From Cunninghamella blakesleeana (lineage: Eukaryota; Mucoromycota; Mucoromycetes; Mucorales; Cunninghamellaceae): 64,000 nt of DNA. Below are positions 11,751-24,825 of the stretch, in pieces. The notes under the pieces are model-generated. The model saw nothing but the letters and a program-made list of their open reading frames with translations, had not been told where the DNA came from and searched no databases. Within the stretch, counting starts at the first letter, position 1, and every line of letters starts with the position of its first letter. The stretch lies in assembly GCA_017871115.1 (NCBI GenBank), contig JAFCIZ010000008.1:248001-312000 (forward strand), given 5' to 3'. The position numbers and the translations under genes are program-made.

Positions 11751-12540
11751 TATAAATAATAATAATAATATAAAAAAGTTTTCGATATAAAGAATATAAA
11801 TTAGATTAATAAAAAAAAACTAATAATAATTATGATAAAAAAAGGTTGTGTGGAAGGGTTTAGCAATAATATAAAAAATAAAGTAAAAATATGAAAGGTT
11901 AAAAAAAAAAGTGGGAAAAAAAGGAAAGAGAGAGAGGGAAAAAAAAATGGACAATGAATTATTTATAAAAAAAAAAAAATGTTATTTTTTTGGTACAATT
12001 TTTTTTATAACCTTTTTTTTTTACTATCTTATATTTCATTATCCTTTATTTTACTATCAGTATATCTAATAATTATAAAAATAATTTTATTTATTGTAGA
12101 CCTTTTTTTTAAATAAAAGTCTATATTTTTCGTTTTTACTGATTTTTACTTGTATAAGGGGATGTTTCATTTTAAAACACAGCAAACCTGAAGCATGAAC
12201 GAATTAGTAGCGCTCGCCTTATATGGCTTTTGATTTAGTAAACATTCTAAATTTTTTCTGGTATAAAAGCTATTTTATTCAAAAATTTAAAAAATAAAAC
12301 ATCCATATGATTATAATTATATTAAAATATATAATTATATATAATTATATACTTATATTGAAATTTATAGAGTAATGAAATAATAAATCTTTATTTTTAT
12401 TGACAACCTTTGAAAAATCATAAATTACAAAAAGTGGTCAATTGTTCAATCATTCTCTAACGAGATAAAGAGATATGTCCCACTATAAAGCTATAGCATT
12501 AAGTGTAGACTTTGTAAGAGAGCCTTATTTAATGAAAAAA

Positions 12541-12580
<40 letters not shown>

Positions 12581-13175
12581 AAAAAAAAAAGGATGAAAGT
12601 TATAACAAAAATAAAAATTAAAAAAGGTTATTAGTAATTTAATTATCAAATAAAATATTAATTAAAAAAATAATTATTTATACAAATACGTGGTTATATA
12701 TATATATTATATTTCTATTCGATTTTATTGAATAGGAAAGACGGTAATAGACGAAATAGAAAGAGGAGCTGATACAAGAAGGAATCGGATAAACTTTTTT
12801 AGACCAACCATATCATTTTAGATTTAAATATAAGTGGTATTTTATTTTAAAATAATATCGAAATACTGTTCAATAATTGTCTTATTTTTATTAAAAAAAA
12901 TATCTACAGTTTACAAGATACTGACTTGTATTTATTTATTAAAATAAAATTAAAGGAAAAAAAAGAATCAAGTCTATTTTTTTTAAAATCATCAATTATA
13001 AACTCAGATGTCAAGTTTATGTATTTATTTCGAAAAATCTATGTGTGAAATGAAATATTAAAGGGTAAGAGTAAAAGCCCTATTTTTTTTAAAAGCCCGT
13101 GACTCTTTATTTTGAAATTTTTACCTATTTTTATTTTGAGTACTTTCTTCTAATTTTTTTATAAAACAATATAAA
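11751..13175. other. AT-rich divergent intergenic, no gene seen
   Basis: About 1.4 kb between the divergent F-box and uL10m genes. It contains poly-A and poly-T runs and a (TA)n stretch at about 12546-12576. A slightly less AT-rich patch at 12175-12240 was read on both strands; it gives no sustained frame and no tRNA-like cloverleaf. Confidence 0.5.
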
Positions 13176-14049
13176 ATGGCTTCAAGAACAAGTATGTACA
13201 GATATTTTTCTTTCTCCCTTTTGTTTTCTTCTTTATTTTAAACTTGAAATTAATAATAGCTTACTTATAATAACACATAAAACATTATCTTATATTAGGT
13301 ACTTTATTATTTCAACAATTAAAACAAACACAAGCTACCTGTCAACGTTCCTGTAAGTTTAATATCGACCTTTATACACTGATATATATATATATATATA
13401 TAATTATTCTACATATAAGGGAATGCAACAAGAACTGAGAAAATAAAATACTGGTGAGTAAAAAAGATTTTTTATTTGTTTACTGATATTATATTAATAC
13501 TCTGATATAGACGCTACAGTTTCAAAAAAAGCTCACCCACCACGACGTACTTATTTATATCAACAATATGAATCACTCATTAAAGAAAATAGAGTTCTTT
13601 TCGTATTTCAACACAACAATTTATCAGTTAAAGAATTTACCCAGTTACGTCAAGAACTTGGTACAGTAGAAGGCCCTTCCAAATTAACAGTATTAAGAAC
13701 AGGTATTTTTGGATCAGTTTTACGTTCAACAGAATATGCCAATTTGGAACCTTTAGTAGACGGTCCTTCTTGTGTTCTTACCACCAATGCTGGTGATGCT
13801 GAATATCCTGGATTATTAAAAAAGATCACTTCTATTTTGACCAAAAATAAAAAATTAATATTATTAGGTGGTAAAATCGATCAATCATTATTAACACAAA
13901 ATGATGTCAACAAAATTATTGATTTACCTGGCTTGGATCAATTACGTGCTGAATTATTGGGTACCATTGAATCTCCTGCAAGACAATTATTACGTACTTT
14001 AGAATCACCTGCTAATGAAGTTCACAGCATTTTGGATAGACGCATTTAA
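13176..14049 (+). CDS. MRPL11: Mitochondrial large-subunit ribosomal protein uL10m
   Basis: Three exons: 13176-13191, 13299-13352 and 13511-14049, giving 202 aa. The N-terminus is basic, Ser/Thr-rich and lacks acids up to 'CQRSYATVSKKAH', a good mitochondrial presequence with a likely cleavage after RSY. The rest matches the L10 family: 'YLYQQYESLIKENRVLFVF' followed by the alpha/beta L10 fold, ending 'LLRTLESPANEVHSILDRRI'. It would form the stalk base of the mitoribosome with the L7/L12 proteins. The first exon encodes only five codons plus one base, so the true start is easily missed by gene finders. The symbol follows yeast usage. Confidence 0.85.
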
Positions 14050-14310
14050 AAAAATAAAAAAGGAAAAGATTTATATTAATGTATGATAGAAAGAGGTGTA
14101 TGCTTTAATTTTTTTTTATATCTATATTATTATTAAAATATATACATATTTATTTATATATAAAATTAATACATAAAAAAAAAGTATATTTAAGAAATAA
14201 ACATTATATAGTTAATAATAGAAAGAAAGGATACATATCTATATTTTGTGAAAAATAATAAAATAAAAAAAAAAAATAGGACATGGATGGAAAAGTAATG
14301 AATATTTTTG
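14050..14310. other. Short AT-rich gap between converging uL10m and the Ecm33-like gene
   Basis: About 260 bases holding the 3' ends of two converging genes. Nothing else is seen. Confidence 0.5.
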
Positions 14311-15690
14311 TTATATAAATAAAGAAGAGGTAAAGAATATTAACATTAGAGAAATGGATAAATTCATTGTCAACTTGATAGAATTACTGGATAGAGTACC
14401 ATCTTTTAAACTGGAATGATAACAGCTAAAGGAATGACCTTTAACGACTTGATTATGTTTCAATTCATTGATTTTTTCACAAGAAAAGTTTTGACTTGAA
14501 GATTTAGCAATAAAACCACCATGAACCTAATAAGTATAGCATCGTTAGTAATTATATTCATTTTTTTTTTTAAAAAAATAAATAAATAAATAAATTATTA
14601 AAATAAAATAGTAAGCTATAGGGACTTACATCATGAAGTTTCGGTAAACTAATGTCATTAAATGAGCCAATTAATTCCATAGAACCACCTACTTCATTTA
14701 ATTCGGGAAATACATTAACAAATACCAACCGATTATTGTTTTTGATTTTAATTGCACCACCTAATTTTTGAAGTTTAGTTACATTGACGTATTCAAGATT
14801 TGTATTATTTTCCATGCTTAATGCTCCTGGCCATTGTGTAACATTAGATAAATCAATTGAACGAAATTGATTATTATTAAAATAAAGCCCTTCATTAACT
14901 GCTTGAAGATTATATAATTGAATATCTTGCAATGATTCAAAGGTACCCGATTGAATTTTTTGAAGTCCTGTCAACTATATAGATAATAATAATAATAATA
15001 ATAATATACAAATATATGAATATTTATTTTATTCTCTATTATTTTATGACAAAAAATTAGACTTACTGTAAGATTTAATTTATCACCATTATTTGAGGCA
15101 TAAAATGACTTTTGAATAGACTGGATCTGATTTAATCGAATATCGTTTAAATATTTATTACCAGCAATATTCACTTCATCAATTGTCGAAGCATTAATAC
15201 CATTCAAGATAGTTGTATTTGTATCAGTAACATCAATACGATGAGCATGTTGAATAATGGAAGGGAACTCCAAGGATTTTATGGAAGGTAAAACATTAAA
15301 GATAGCTGTATTCACATCGGTTAACCTAGTCAATACTATATTGGATAGTAAAGGGTTATTGGCGATTTTTAATGTACCAGTGACTGATCTCAAAGAGGAT
15401 AACTCAATAGAGTGTAGGGACGACATATTATATATTAACAAATCACCATTCACTTGTTCTATTGTATTTAATTGAAGGTCTGGTATGGTAGAATTAACAC
15501 TGATTGTTCCTGTAAATGATCTACATATGGCTAATTTATTAATGTCTTCCTGGTTATTGATTTGAACCACTTGATTAGGTTGATCACAAGGCGATGGAGA
15601 TGACTGTCCATAGATTGTTGGTATTAAATTATTATTTTGTATTAATAAAATATAAGGTATCCATTTTATTAATGGTTTTTGAAAAAGCAT
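14311..15690 (-). CDS. Ecm33/Sps2-like GPI-anchored cell-wall protein
   Basis: Three exons read right to left: 15690-15067, 14974-14630 and 14526-14311, giving 394 aa in frame. The N-terminus is hydrophobic (secretion). It is followed by receptor-L-type leucine-rich repeats such as 'VTGTLKIANNPLLSNIVL', 'WPGALSMENNTNLEYVNV' and 'LGGAIKIKNNNRLVFVNV', with many N-glycosylation sequons. The C-terminus has a Ser/Asn-rich stretch ('GTLSSNSIK') and a terminal hydrophobic tail of ~20 residues, as expected for a GPI signal. Ecm33-family proteins are needed for normal fungal wall structure. The assignment rests on domain pattern and both terminal signals. It is divergent from UTP11, with a shared 670-base upstream region. 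Confidence 0.82.
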
Positions 15691-16363
15691 AATTTGAAAT
15701 AAATTAAAAAAAAAAAATATTAAATGAAGTTAAAAAAAAAATGGGAATAGTGAAAAAAAGAAAAAGTACAATGAAGAAAAAAACGTTTTATAATTTTTTT
15801 TAAATAACAAAAAATATTAAAAAGCGTTGGATGGTAGTTTTTCCCAAATAATCAGGAGTCAGAAGAGGGAAAAAAAAATACATAACTAGCATTCTTTTTA
15901 TTTAATAAAGTAAATATATGGAAAATAAGGAGATATGATTCTACCATATTTAATTATATTACAAAAAATAAAATAGTAATTAATATTGATCATATATATA
16001 TATATATATATATATACATACATATATTATTATTATTAATATCTTATACCTATTTATTTCAAAAAATAAAAGTAAAAAGGTAGAATATTATTAACATGAA
16101 GGAGTTTCTTTTATTTTAATGATGCTTAATATATAATTATATTTATGAATATCTATATATATAGATATATATATACTTTATCTATGTTAGTACAAATAAA
16201 AATTAACTTTTTTTTACAATCATGCAAATAATTTTTCAACAAAAAAATATGAAATTATTTAAATTCCGGTTTTTTCCCAGTGGCTTTTTTTCTTAAAAAA
16301 AAAAAAGTTCAATTCTTTACTTTTCTTTTTTTCCAGTATCATTTACATTATATTCTATAGCCA
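15691..16363. promoter_or_regulatory. Divergent upstream region of the Ecm33-like gene and UTP11
   Basis: AT-rich with a (TA)n tract at about 15992-16016 and a T-rich stretch just before the UTP11 start. It must contain both promoters, but no specific element is recognised. Confidence 0.4.
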
Positions 16364-17424
16364 ATGTCATCATTAAGAAACGTAGTACAAAGACGTAATC
16401 ATAAAGAGCGTGGACAGTTGGCCGGGAGAGAAAAACTCGGTCTCCTTGAAAAGAAAAAGGATTACCTTTTACGTGCTCGCGATTACCATGGAAAGCAAAA
16501 AAGACTCAAGTCTTTACGTGAAAAAGCTTTATTCAGAAATCCTGATGAATTTTACTTTAAAATGATTAATACACAAACCAAGGTATATATACAATATAAA
16601 ACTTTATTATGATCACTATTTATATTAAGAGAACTTGTATTCATTTCTTTTATTATTATTATTAATAATACTATTATTATTATTATTTTATACATTTTAT
16701 TAAAAATAGAATGGTGTACATATCCAAAAACGAAACGAAGAATTACCTGCAGAAATGGTTCAACTTATGAAATCTCAAGATAAAAATTATATCAAATTAC
16801 AAAGAGATATTAGTAAAAAGGTAAATAGAATAAAATAAAGCCTATATATGAAATATGATAACTAAATATAATAGTAGGATAAAAATCAATTTACAGCACG
16901 TATTTATATATATTTTATTTTATTTTATTTTAATATACATATATATATAGAAAATGGAAAAACTTCGAGATTCATTACACTTCTTGGATGAAGGAGGATA
17001 TACACATGAAGATGATGATGAAGAGGATAAACCACGTGCTAAAAGAAATAAACATATTGTATTTGTGGATAATGAAGAAGAAAGTAAAAAATTTAATCCA
17101 GTCAAACATCTTGATACAGCACCCGAATTAGTCAATAGAAAATTCAATCGACCACGTTTAGAAACGTTACAGAAAGCATTAGCAGATGATTCAGTCATTA
17201 AAAGCAATCAATTGACAAAACAAGAAATCAAACAATTGAAACGGGAAAGAGAAATGAAATATAAAGAATTACAATCAAGAAATGAACGTGAGCGTGGTTT
17301 AAGTAAAGCTGAAAGAGAATTGGAAATACAAAAGGCATTACAATCAAAAGGGGATAGAAAGAAAGTTGGTGTGGATAAATATGGTTTAGCCGTGTACAAG
17401 TGGAAACCTCAAAGAAAACGATAA
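16364..17424 (+). CDS. UTP11: U3 snoRNP / SSU processome protein Utp11
   Basis: Three exons: 16364-16582, 16710-16820 and 16951-17424, giving 267 aa. The start '[18 protein letters not shown]' and the run '[18 protein letters not shown]' are diagnostic of Utp11, followed by '[19 protein letters not shown]'. Highly basic and acidic helices continue to a Lys/Arg-rich end ('YKWKPQRKR'). It acts in the nucleolus in early 18S rRNA processing. Length is close to the yeast protein. Converges on WDR92. Confidence 0.93.
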
Positions 17425-17779
17425 ATTAAAATATACACATATGTATTTCTTTTTTTATAATTATTATTATTATATTTCTTTGTAATATTGTATTATCATC
17501 ATTATATAACTTTTTATTTTTTATTTTTTTTAAATATCTAAATAATAATAATAATAATACTATTTTTCATGTATTTATTTAATATACTTTTCTATTTTAT
17601 TTTTTCATATCATCATTCAACATATTTTTTACAAACACAATCATCCATACTTTACCAATAAACAAATAAATAAATTCCCTCACATCTTTTGTCTATATTT
17701 ACATATATGGCCAAATAATTTTTATTTCTTTATTTATTTTCATGTGTAATGCCAATATTATTATAATCGTGGATATAAA
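17425..17779. other. 3' intergenic between converging UTP11 and WDR92
   Basis: AT-rich, with ATT/AAT triplet runs. Nothing beyond two 3' UTRs is seen. Confidence 0.5.
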
Positions 17780-19182
17780 TTATTTTAAAAGTTGTTCTAT
17801 ACATCCTATTTTAAGTGTTTGATCAAATGCGCTGCATACATATAAACCTGATTTATTTGGATGCCAATCTAAAGAGATGATGGGGTGTTTTGTCAAATTT
17901 GATGAAGCTAATGGTTTTTTTACATTTTGTTGATCCCAAATGCTTATTTTACCGTCACCTGATGAAATAGAAAAATAATCTGATCCTTGTTGAACTTGGT
18001 TAATTTTCCAATTGGTTGTATCTGGGGGTAAGTCTAATTTTTTTATATCGCCATTAGATAATTGAATAGTATAAGCACCTGATAGTGTACTTGCATATAA
18101 AAATTGGTTATTACCCATTGAAAAGTCTATCGAACATACCTGTTTTAATTTAATAACAATAAAGATGGTAATAAAAAATTAAAAAAAATAAAAATAAAGG
18201 TCTAATAATTTCTCTATTATTATTATAATGATAATAATACATACACCATCACCTAAATTAGTTTCCCATATATAAGACCCAGATGTAAGGTCAAATAATC
18301 GAATGGTTCCATTATCATATCCCATAGCTATTAATCTTTGTTGTGATGTTTGTGATTTTTCTATAAATATAAATTATAAATATATATATTGTTAGATCTA
18401 TAAGCCAACTCTTTACTATTATTATTAAAATATATATCTACATATTATTTGGTTTTATAGTACTATAAATATTATTACCAAAAGCTACGGCCCATACTTC
18501 ATTTTTAATCGTATCATTATTTTTTGATTTAATAGTAAATACAGTTGATTGTAGTTGTCGTGTATCCCATACTTTCACAATGCCATCACGACTACCTGTT
18601 ATTAATTCACGGGCACCTCCAGAATATATATTGCCTCCAATACCATCGATCGAATGTATAATACTCTCATGTGCTTTTACTGTATCTATTGGTGCTTCAA
18701 AATGTTGTGTATCCCTAGAATATGTATATATATAAGTATACAGCTTTACATATACAGATGCATTTTAATTGAATTATTTTTTTTATAATAGAGTATATGT
18801 GTACCATATTTGTAAATCACCATTAAAATCACCAGTTGCCACATGGCGCGTATATATATCAGAAGCCCCATAAGTACAACATCTTATAGGTGTTCCTGTT
18901 TCGGTCTATTAAACATTATAATATAGATTGATCCAGAATTGATCCAGTAATATATATTATTAGTAAATATTTTCTATTTTTTATTTGCTTAGATTGTTGT
19001 TTGTTAATTATTATTACCTCTGTAGTTAATGTAAGACGTTTATCTTCAAATGTGAATATAGCTATTTTTCCAGTAGATCGGCCGGTAGCACCTACTGAAC
19101 AAATTCTATTTGAAGAAGGAATCCATTTTACATCATATGGAGTAAATGATAGTTCTTTATTTGTTAAATTAATTATATTCAT
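17780..19182 (-). CDS. WDR92: WD-repeat protein 92 / monad (DNAAF10) orthologue
   Basis: Five exons read right to left: 19182-19018, 18905-18805, 18714-18479, 18360-18245 and 18139-17780, giving 325 aa. The protein is WD40 throughout. It tracks human WDR92: 'YDVKWIPSSNRICSVG', 'RHVATGDFNGDLQIW', 'AHESIIHSIDGIGG', 'ELITGSRDGIVKVWD' and the end 'PIISLDWHPNKSGLYVCSAF'. WDR92 binds the R2TP/prefoldin-like co-chaperone and in animals and algae is needed for axonemal dynein assembly. At ~30 residues shorter than the human protein it seems complete. Its retention in a fungus is notable if the organism has no flagellum. Confidence 0.88.
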
Positions 19183-19408
19183 TTTATGAGCATAATATAA
19201 TAAATATAATAATAATTATAAAAGGAATTCAAGTCTTTTTATTTTAAAAAAAAAGATAGTAAAAGAAAAATAAAGAAATGATTGAAAAAATTAAATTTAA
19301 AAAAAATAAGGTTTTTTTTTTAAAAATCCGATTTTTCTACAAACTACCAATTTTTACTGAACACTGATTCCATTAAAGTTTTTATTGATTTTAGATCCTA
19401 AATATTAG
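19183..19408. other. Gap between WDR92 and the type II membrane gene
   Basis: About 225 AT-rich bases upstream of WDR92 and downstream of the next minus-strand gene. No element is recognised. Confidence 0.4.
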
Positions 19409-19981
19409 CTAAGTTTTAAAAAAATCACATCTGTCTACTTTATCTGAATCACAAGTTATACAAACACTGCCGTAGTTTGTGCTATTTAATTCCAAATAAG
19501 AGCACGTATTATCCACATTAGCTGAAAAAGTATTTTCCATTCCTGGGCATTTAGTATCTTGATAAAAAACCACCATCGCGTTATTTTTACACGCAGATGT
19601 ATCATAATAATAATATACTGGAAGCTGAGATAGATCATTATATTGGTATATATGTGTTTCATAACAATATCCACTAAACATGAGTCGTCCACTACCTTCA
19701 GGGCCTTTAGGACATTTTAATGAATTATCCCTACTTGTCGCACTATATAATTTTGTTACATCGACATCTGGTCTTCTATTGATATTAGTGTTGCTATTAC
19801 TATTACTATTATCGCTATTATCAAAACCATTATTATTCCAAATTGATTGTAATATAGCATATCGAACTACAACACCTATGACTGTTAAAATAATTGATAT
19901 GATGGCTGTTATAATAAAACATTTTATATAAAAACGCTTCAAGTTCTTTTTTTGTATAACTATATTCTCGGTGGTTTCCAT
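19409..19981 (-). CDS. Orphan type II membrane protein with Cys-rich ectodomain
   Basis: Single exon, 190 aa, family not recognised. The N-terminal ~16 residues are basic and hydrophilic (cytosolic). One long hydrophobic helix (residues ~17-47) follows, then an Asn/Ser-rich linker (~52-68). The outer domain of ~120 residues has eight cysteines, which could form four disulfides, and several N-glycosylation sequons. The arrangement suggests a single-pass surface or secretory-pathway protein. A true gene is supported by its compositional contrast with flanking DNA and by its architecture. Function unknown. Confidence 0.7.
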   Translation of the reverse strand: METTENIVIQKKNLKRFYIKCFIITAIISIILTVIGVVVRYAILQSIWNNNGFDNSDNSNSNSNTNINRRPDVDVTKLYSATSRDNSLKCPKGPEGSGRLMFSGYCYETHIYQYNDLSQLPVYYYYDTSACKNNAMVVFYQDTKCPGMENTFSANVDNTCSYLELNSTNYGSVCITCDSDKVDRCDFFKT

Positions 19982-20618
19982 TTTTTTTTTTTTTTACAAA
20001 TATAAAATGAAAGAACCAGTTTTTTTATTTTTCAATTTCATTTATTATTTTTTCTATAAAATAAAGTTATAGATAAATTCGAAAATGAAGAACTACAAGA
20101 AACCTTTTTCTCTTTTTGTCAAATATAACACAGCCATCTTTTAAAAAACAAAACAAAAAAATTCAGAAATATATTTTTTAATAAAAAATAATACTATGAT
20201 TCTAAAGTATTTACAAATATCGTATTTTCTTTTAGTTTATTTCTTTTAAAATTTAATACAAGCGCTTTAAATTTAATTCATAATAAAGCAAAGATTCAAA
20301 AAACTTTAAAGGTATATTTTTTTCCATGATATATTTATTATTAAAGAAAAAGTAAGCAGACACGAGTAGTTATATATATTAAACAAATATATTATGAGAT
20401 TTTCTGAAAAAGGATTCATATATCATTTATTTTTTTATAGTGCATATATGTAGGATGATTTCAATTTAAATGAAAAAAAGTTGACTTTTAGATTGTAATG
20501 GTATTCGGAGTTAAGTTAGAGCATAATTTCATTCACTGCGCCTTTTTTTTTTTTTTCGTTCTCTTTTTCTTCGTTATTTTTTTTACTTCTTTTTTGTAAT
20601 TGTTATTAAATAAAAATA
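19982..20618. promoter_or_regulatory. Divergent upstream region of the Cys-rich membrane gene and UVSSA
   Basis: AT-rich. T-rich runs at 20545-20583 precede the UVSSA start. No coding sequence or defined motif was seen. Confidence 0.4.
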
Positions 20619-23600
20619 ATGGATATTGTAGTTAGAGAACAACTGAATCAACTAGTTAAAGAATTAACAGAAACCGGAGAATGGCAGCTTGATAAAGATA
20701 AACTTAAAGTAATAAGAAATATAAATCTATAAATGATTATATAAATTCATTAACTAAACTTTTATTTTATATATCCTTTCTTAAATAGCAAGTCAAAAGA
20801 ATCTGTAAAAAGAATAATACCAATATAGATATCATTTACGATCTTTTAACTTCACAAATTCATAAAAAACATGCACAGGTAAATACTATACATATACATA
20901 TAGATATTTATATGCACGTATAAATATGGATACATATGTATTATATATTATTATTAATACCATTGGTTAGATACGCTATTCATGTTTACAATTATATGAA
21001 GAGTTGTTTCAACGGTCTAACTATTTTCGTATTTTGGTAACTAATGATTTTCCAGATTTTGTACAACTTTCAGTTGGTATACGCACTTATGAATTACCAC
21101 CTCCAGCTCCTGTTGCTAAAAAACTACGACAATATGCTATAGCTCTCATAAAAAATTGGTATCAGCATTTTGGAGATCATTATCGGCAATTAGGCATTGG
21201 CTATGATTATTTAGCTCATAACGGATTTATTCGTGATGATAATCAAACTTTACAGTCTATACATTATAATGATAGAGTCAGATCAGATAAAGAGGTAATA
21301 TATTGTTTATTAAATAAAATAAAACAAAAAGCGTTAAATACAACTGTGTTATAAAGCAAAAAAAATTAAGTATTTAACGATAATGGTATTATATATATGC
21401 ATATATATGAATTTATATATTTAGGCACGAATAAAAGTTATAGAAGAAAGAAGGTTTGAGCAGATTAAAATAGAGCTTAATGACCAATTAGAACTATTAC
21501 AAGAAACAATTAAAAATATGGTATTAAGAATATAAGTATATTTAATTTAATAACAATTAACGATATATTGATTTTTGAATTATTTATAATATATTTTATA
21601 AATTTATATATTTACTAGGAAACTTGCTTTGAAATTTTAATACCAAAGAATACAAATAGTATATCAACAGTTGATTTTGAATCACTTTTACGCGGTGAAC
21701 AACAATCAAGGATAGATACTTCAGCAAATTCAGAAAGTTATAAGGATGCGATTATATCACATGGCTTAGGGTCAAATAGATATAGTATAACAATTAACAT
21801 GTCCGCTGATAACCCGCTAGAAGATCAAGTTCATGAATCTGATGAAAATAAAATATTATATGATCAATTAAGAGAAGGATATAAGCTTTTGGAAACAAAA
21901 CAAGAAAAACAAGTGAATCGCTGGATGAAATCACTAATTAGAATGGAGCATATTGTAAATTTATATATAAATTAAGTAGATAATAGCGATTAAAATATGA
22001 AATGTGTACGCTTGATTGTAATAATAAAAGCTATATTGTAAATCAATTTATTAAAAAATATATAGGATAAAAAAGAAAAAGAAAGCATTATGAAAAATTT
22101 AATCAATATAAAAGGCGATATGGCGGAGGTTACCAGAAAAGTAAAATTATTAGGAATCGAGTTACCTTCTGATTATAAACAATCAAATAACAATAATCAA
22201 GATTACGATGATGAGGATGATGAATATATGGATGAAATATTCGAAGACATAGAGCTGCCTGATATATCACAAGAGGAACCATCAACTAGTAAAGACAATA
22301 CTCATATTTCAAATGCTTTATTACCACCTTCTCAAAGAATGTTCCCATTATCCTTTGAACCCCATATGACTGAAGATGTAACTTATAATGGTCCCCAAAT
22401 TCAAGATTTCGCATTAAATAAAAATAATGAGTTAAGGTATATAATATTATCAGTCACATAATATAATATAATAAAAATAAAATAAATGAGTATGAGTATA
22501 ATTAACAATTATGTTTATTTTATTAATTTTAACTTAGTGATAAGGATAGTAAAAAATTGAATAAAGGAAAAGGAAAAGAAAAAGAAAGTGATAACCGTTT
22601 AAGAGAAGGTAAATTACAATATATAAATGAATGTTAAGCGTATATATTATAAAATAGCTTATGCCTATTTTTTTTTATTTTTTTATTCCATATTTGATTT
22701 ATTTAGAATTACTGAAAAAAGCACCTGTCGTTGAGGTATTGATACTGTGATAATTATCAATTTTATAAGAGATGTATATATATATCAATATTTTAAAATT
22801 AAGAATTATTTTTTTTATTTATCTATTTGCGTGTACACAAAGTGGGGTGATGATCTTTATTATTGGGATAAAAAGAATGTTCAATTTAACAGTAGTGGAA
22901 TAGGTAAATTTATTTTTTTTCGTATTCTTTATTTTTAATTTATTTATTTTTTTTTACTTTTTAAAAAAAATTGTATATGTATGTTATTAATTCTAATACT
23001 AATTTTATTGAAATTAATAATTTATATATATATATAGAATTTTCTCATAGATTTATGGGTTCTGGGGAAGGGACAAACGAAATGCCTGAACATTTACTTG
23101 AAGATCTAAGAAAAAGAACCATTTATTATAAATCTGAAGTACCAAAAAATATTAAGGTAAAAAAAAAAAGGCAATAAAATAATGGGATAGATCAACAATT
23201 AACTACTGTTATTACTATTTTTATTATTATTATTATATATAAATATTTTTTTTAAAAAAAAAAAATTCTAGGCATGTCGACACCCTTTAAAACAAGGTGG
23301 TTTATGTCCAAGACGTGATTTAGTAACTTGTCCTTTTCATGGCAAAATCATTCCACGTGATGAATATGGCCAACCAACAGCGTCATCATCCTCAGATGTA
23401 AATAATGATAATAATAGTCAAATAGTAAAAGAATCAACATCACACATAAATGATTATTGGCAAGAAATTGAAGATGATGTTATGAAACAACTTGGAAAGG
23501 ATAAAGTTGAACCAAATAAAAAAAGACAACGTAAAAATAATGCATCATCCAAAAATAAAACAGCATTGATTGATATTCGCAAAAAACCAGACACACCTTA

Positions 23601-23718
23601 TACTCGATTAAATAAAAAAATCGAAAGTAAAGAATCAAGATTGATGGTGGAAGAAGCTTTAGAATATGAACGTAGTATGAAATCAAGAGATCGAAAAGTT
23701 AGTACTTGGAGACAATAA
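20619..23718 (+). CDS. UVSSA: UV-stimulated scaffold protein A (UVSSA), transcription-coupled repair
   Basis: Eleven exons: 20619-20708, 20789-20878, 20971-21294, 21425-21520, 21619-21954, 22066-22436, 22538-22608, 22707-22735, 22843-22903, 23038-23156 and 23272-23718, giving 677 aa in frame. The N-terminal VHS-like helical domain (~1-160) includes '[19 protein letters not shown]'. The C-terminal DUF2043 region has '[13 protein letters not shown]', 'SHRFMGSG' and a zinc site C531-x9-C541-x7-C549-x2-H552 ('[15 protein letters not shown]'). An acidic stretch ([16 protein letters not shown]), of the sort that binds TFIIH, lies between them. UVSSA joins stalled RNA polymerase II, CSA/CSB and TFIIH in transcription-coupled repair. 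Exons 8 (29 bp) and 9 (61 bp) are very small. Confidence 0.93.
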
Positions 23719-23901
23719 ATTAATATTGAACAAATCATTCACAATTATAATTAGTTTTAAACAAATTAGTATTGTCCACTTTTTTTTTTTTTGTAAATAA
23801 TAAATCTTTATAAATTCCTTTTATTTTATAATTATTTATTTTAATTGAAGAGTGTGTGAAAAAAAAGCGGCGATAAAGATGATAAATCTATATGTATATA
23901 T

Positions 23902-24784
23902 TTAGAGAAGGAGCTTGAAAGGGTAACCACCATTCTTAATTCTGAATAAAGATATTAAGCAACTAAAAATAACAATAAAACATACAGTCCAAATGTAAAC
24001 ACCTAAACGTTGACGCCATGCATTATCAAATTTAGGTATAGATACAGACAAGGCTACAACAGCGAAAGCTAAAACACCATCTATATATGTAAATATATTA
24101 TTCATCCAATTTTTTAAAAAAAAAATAAAAATAAAAAAAGGTATTAATATTAATATACATATAAAAACGCGTTTTATCTCTTGTTTTTTTGTTTGTTTTT
24201 TTTGTAATTTAAACACTATTTTTATTAATTCTTACACATTGATGCAACAAGTTGAGTTTCAATGGCAAATTGATTTGAAAAGCTATAAAATAATAATAAA
24301 GTTAAATAAATAAATGGTTATAGTTTCGATGATATATATATGAAATACTAAATATAAATACTTACCCACTGGCAACATAATTTAGTTGTCCATTTGGACC
24401 GGGCATAGCGTATGGAGTATTACGAATACGGTTGAACATATGTCCAGATGTCATGACAAGTACGATCAACTGTAAAAAATATATTTAAAACAAAAAAAAA
24501 CATATTAATATCACATCTAATTTTCATTGATCCTATATTACAAATGAATAAAATAAAAATAAAATAGTAATCAACTTACAATAGTAATAAAAGTCCAAGT
24601 ATGTTTGTGGAAAAGGATGACACGGAAATAGGGATAAATCATTTTAATAGCAGCGAGAGCACCTAATCCCAAGAAAACTTTAGCGAATAATTTAAAATAG
24701 TCATAAGGTCGAACAACGCTAAATTTTATACCGGTTTGTTGAGTAATAAATTCAGCAAAGGGTTCGGCAGTAAATCCACTATAA

Positions 24785-24825
<41 letters not shown>

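Noticed and set aside
12175..12245. Locally less AT-rich patch resembling a tRNA or relic gene
   Set aside because: No T-loop GTTCRA element or acceptor-stem pairing and no sustained reading frame was found.
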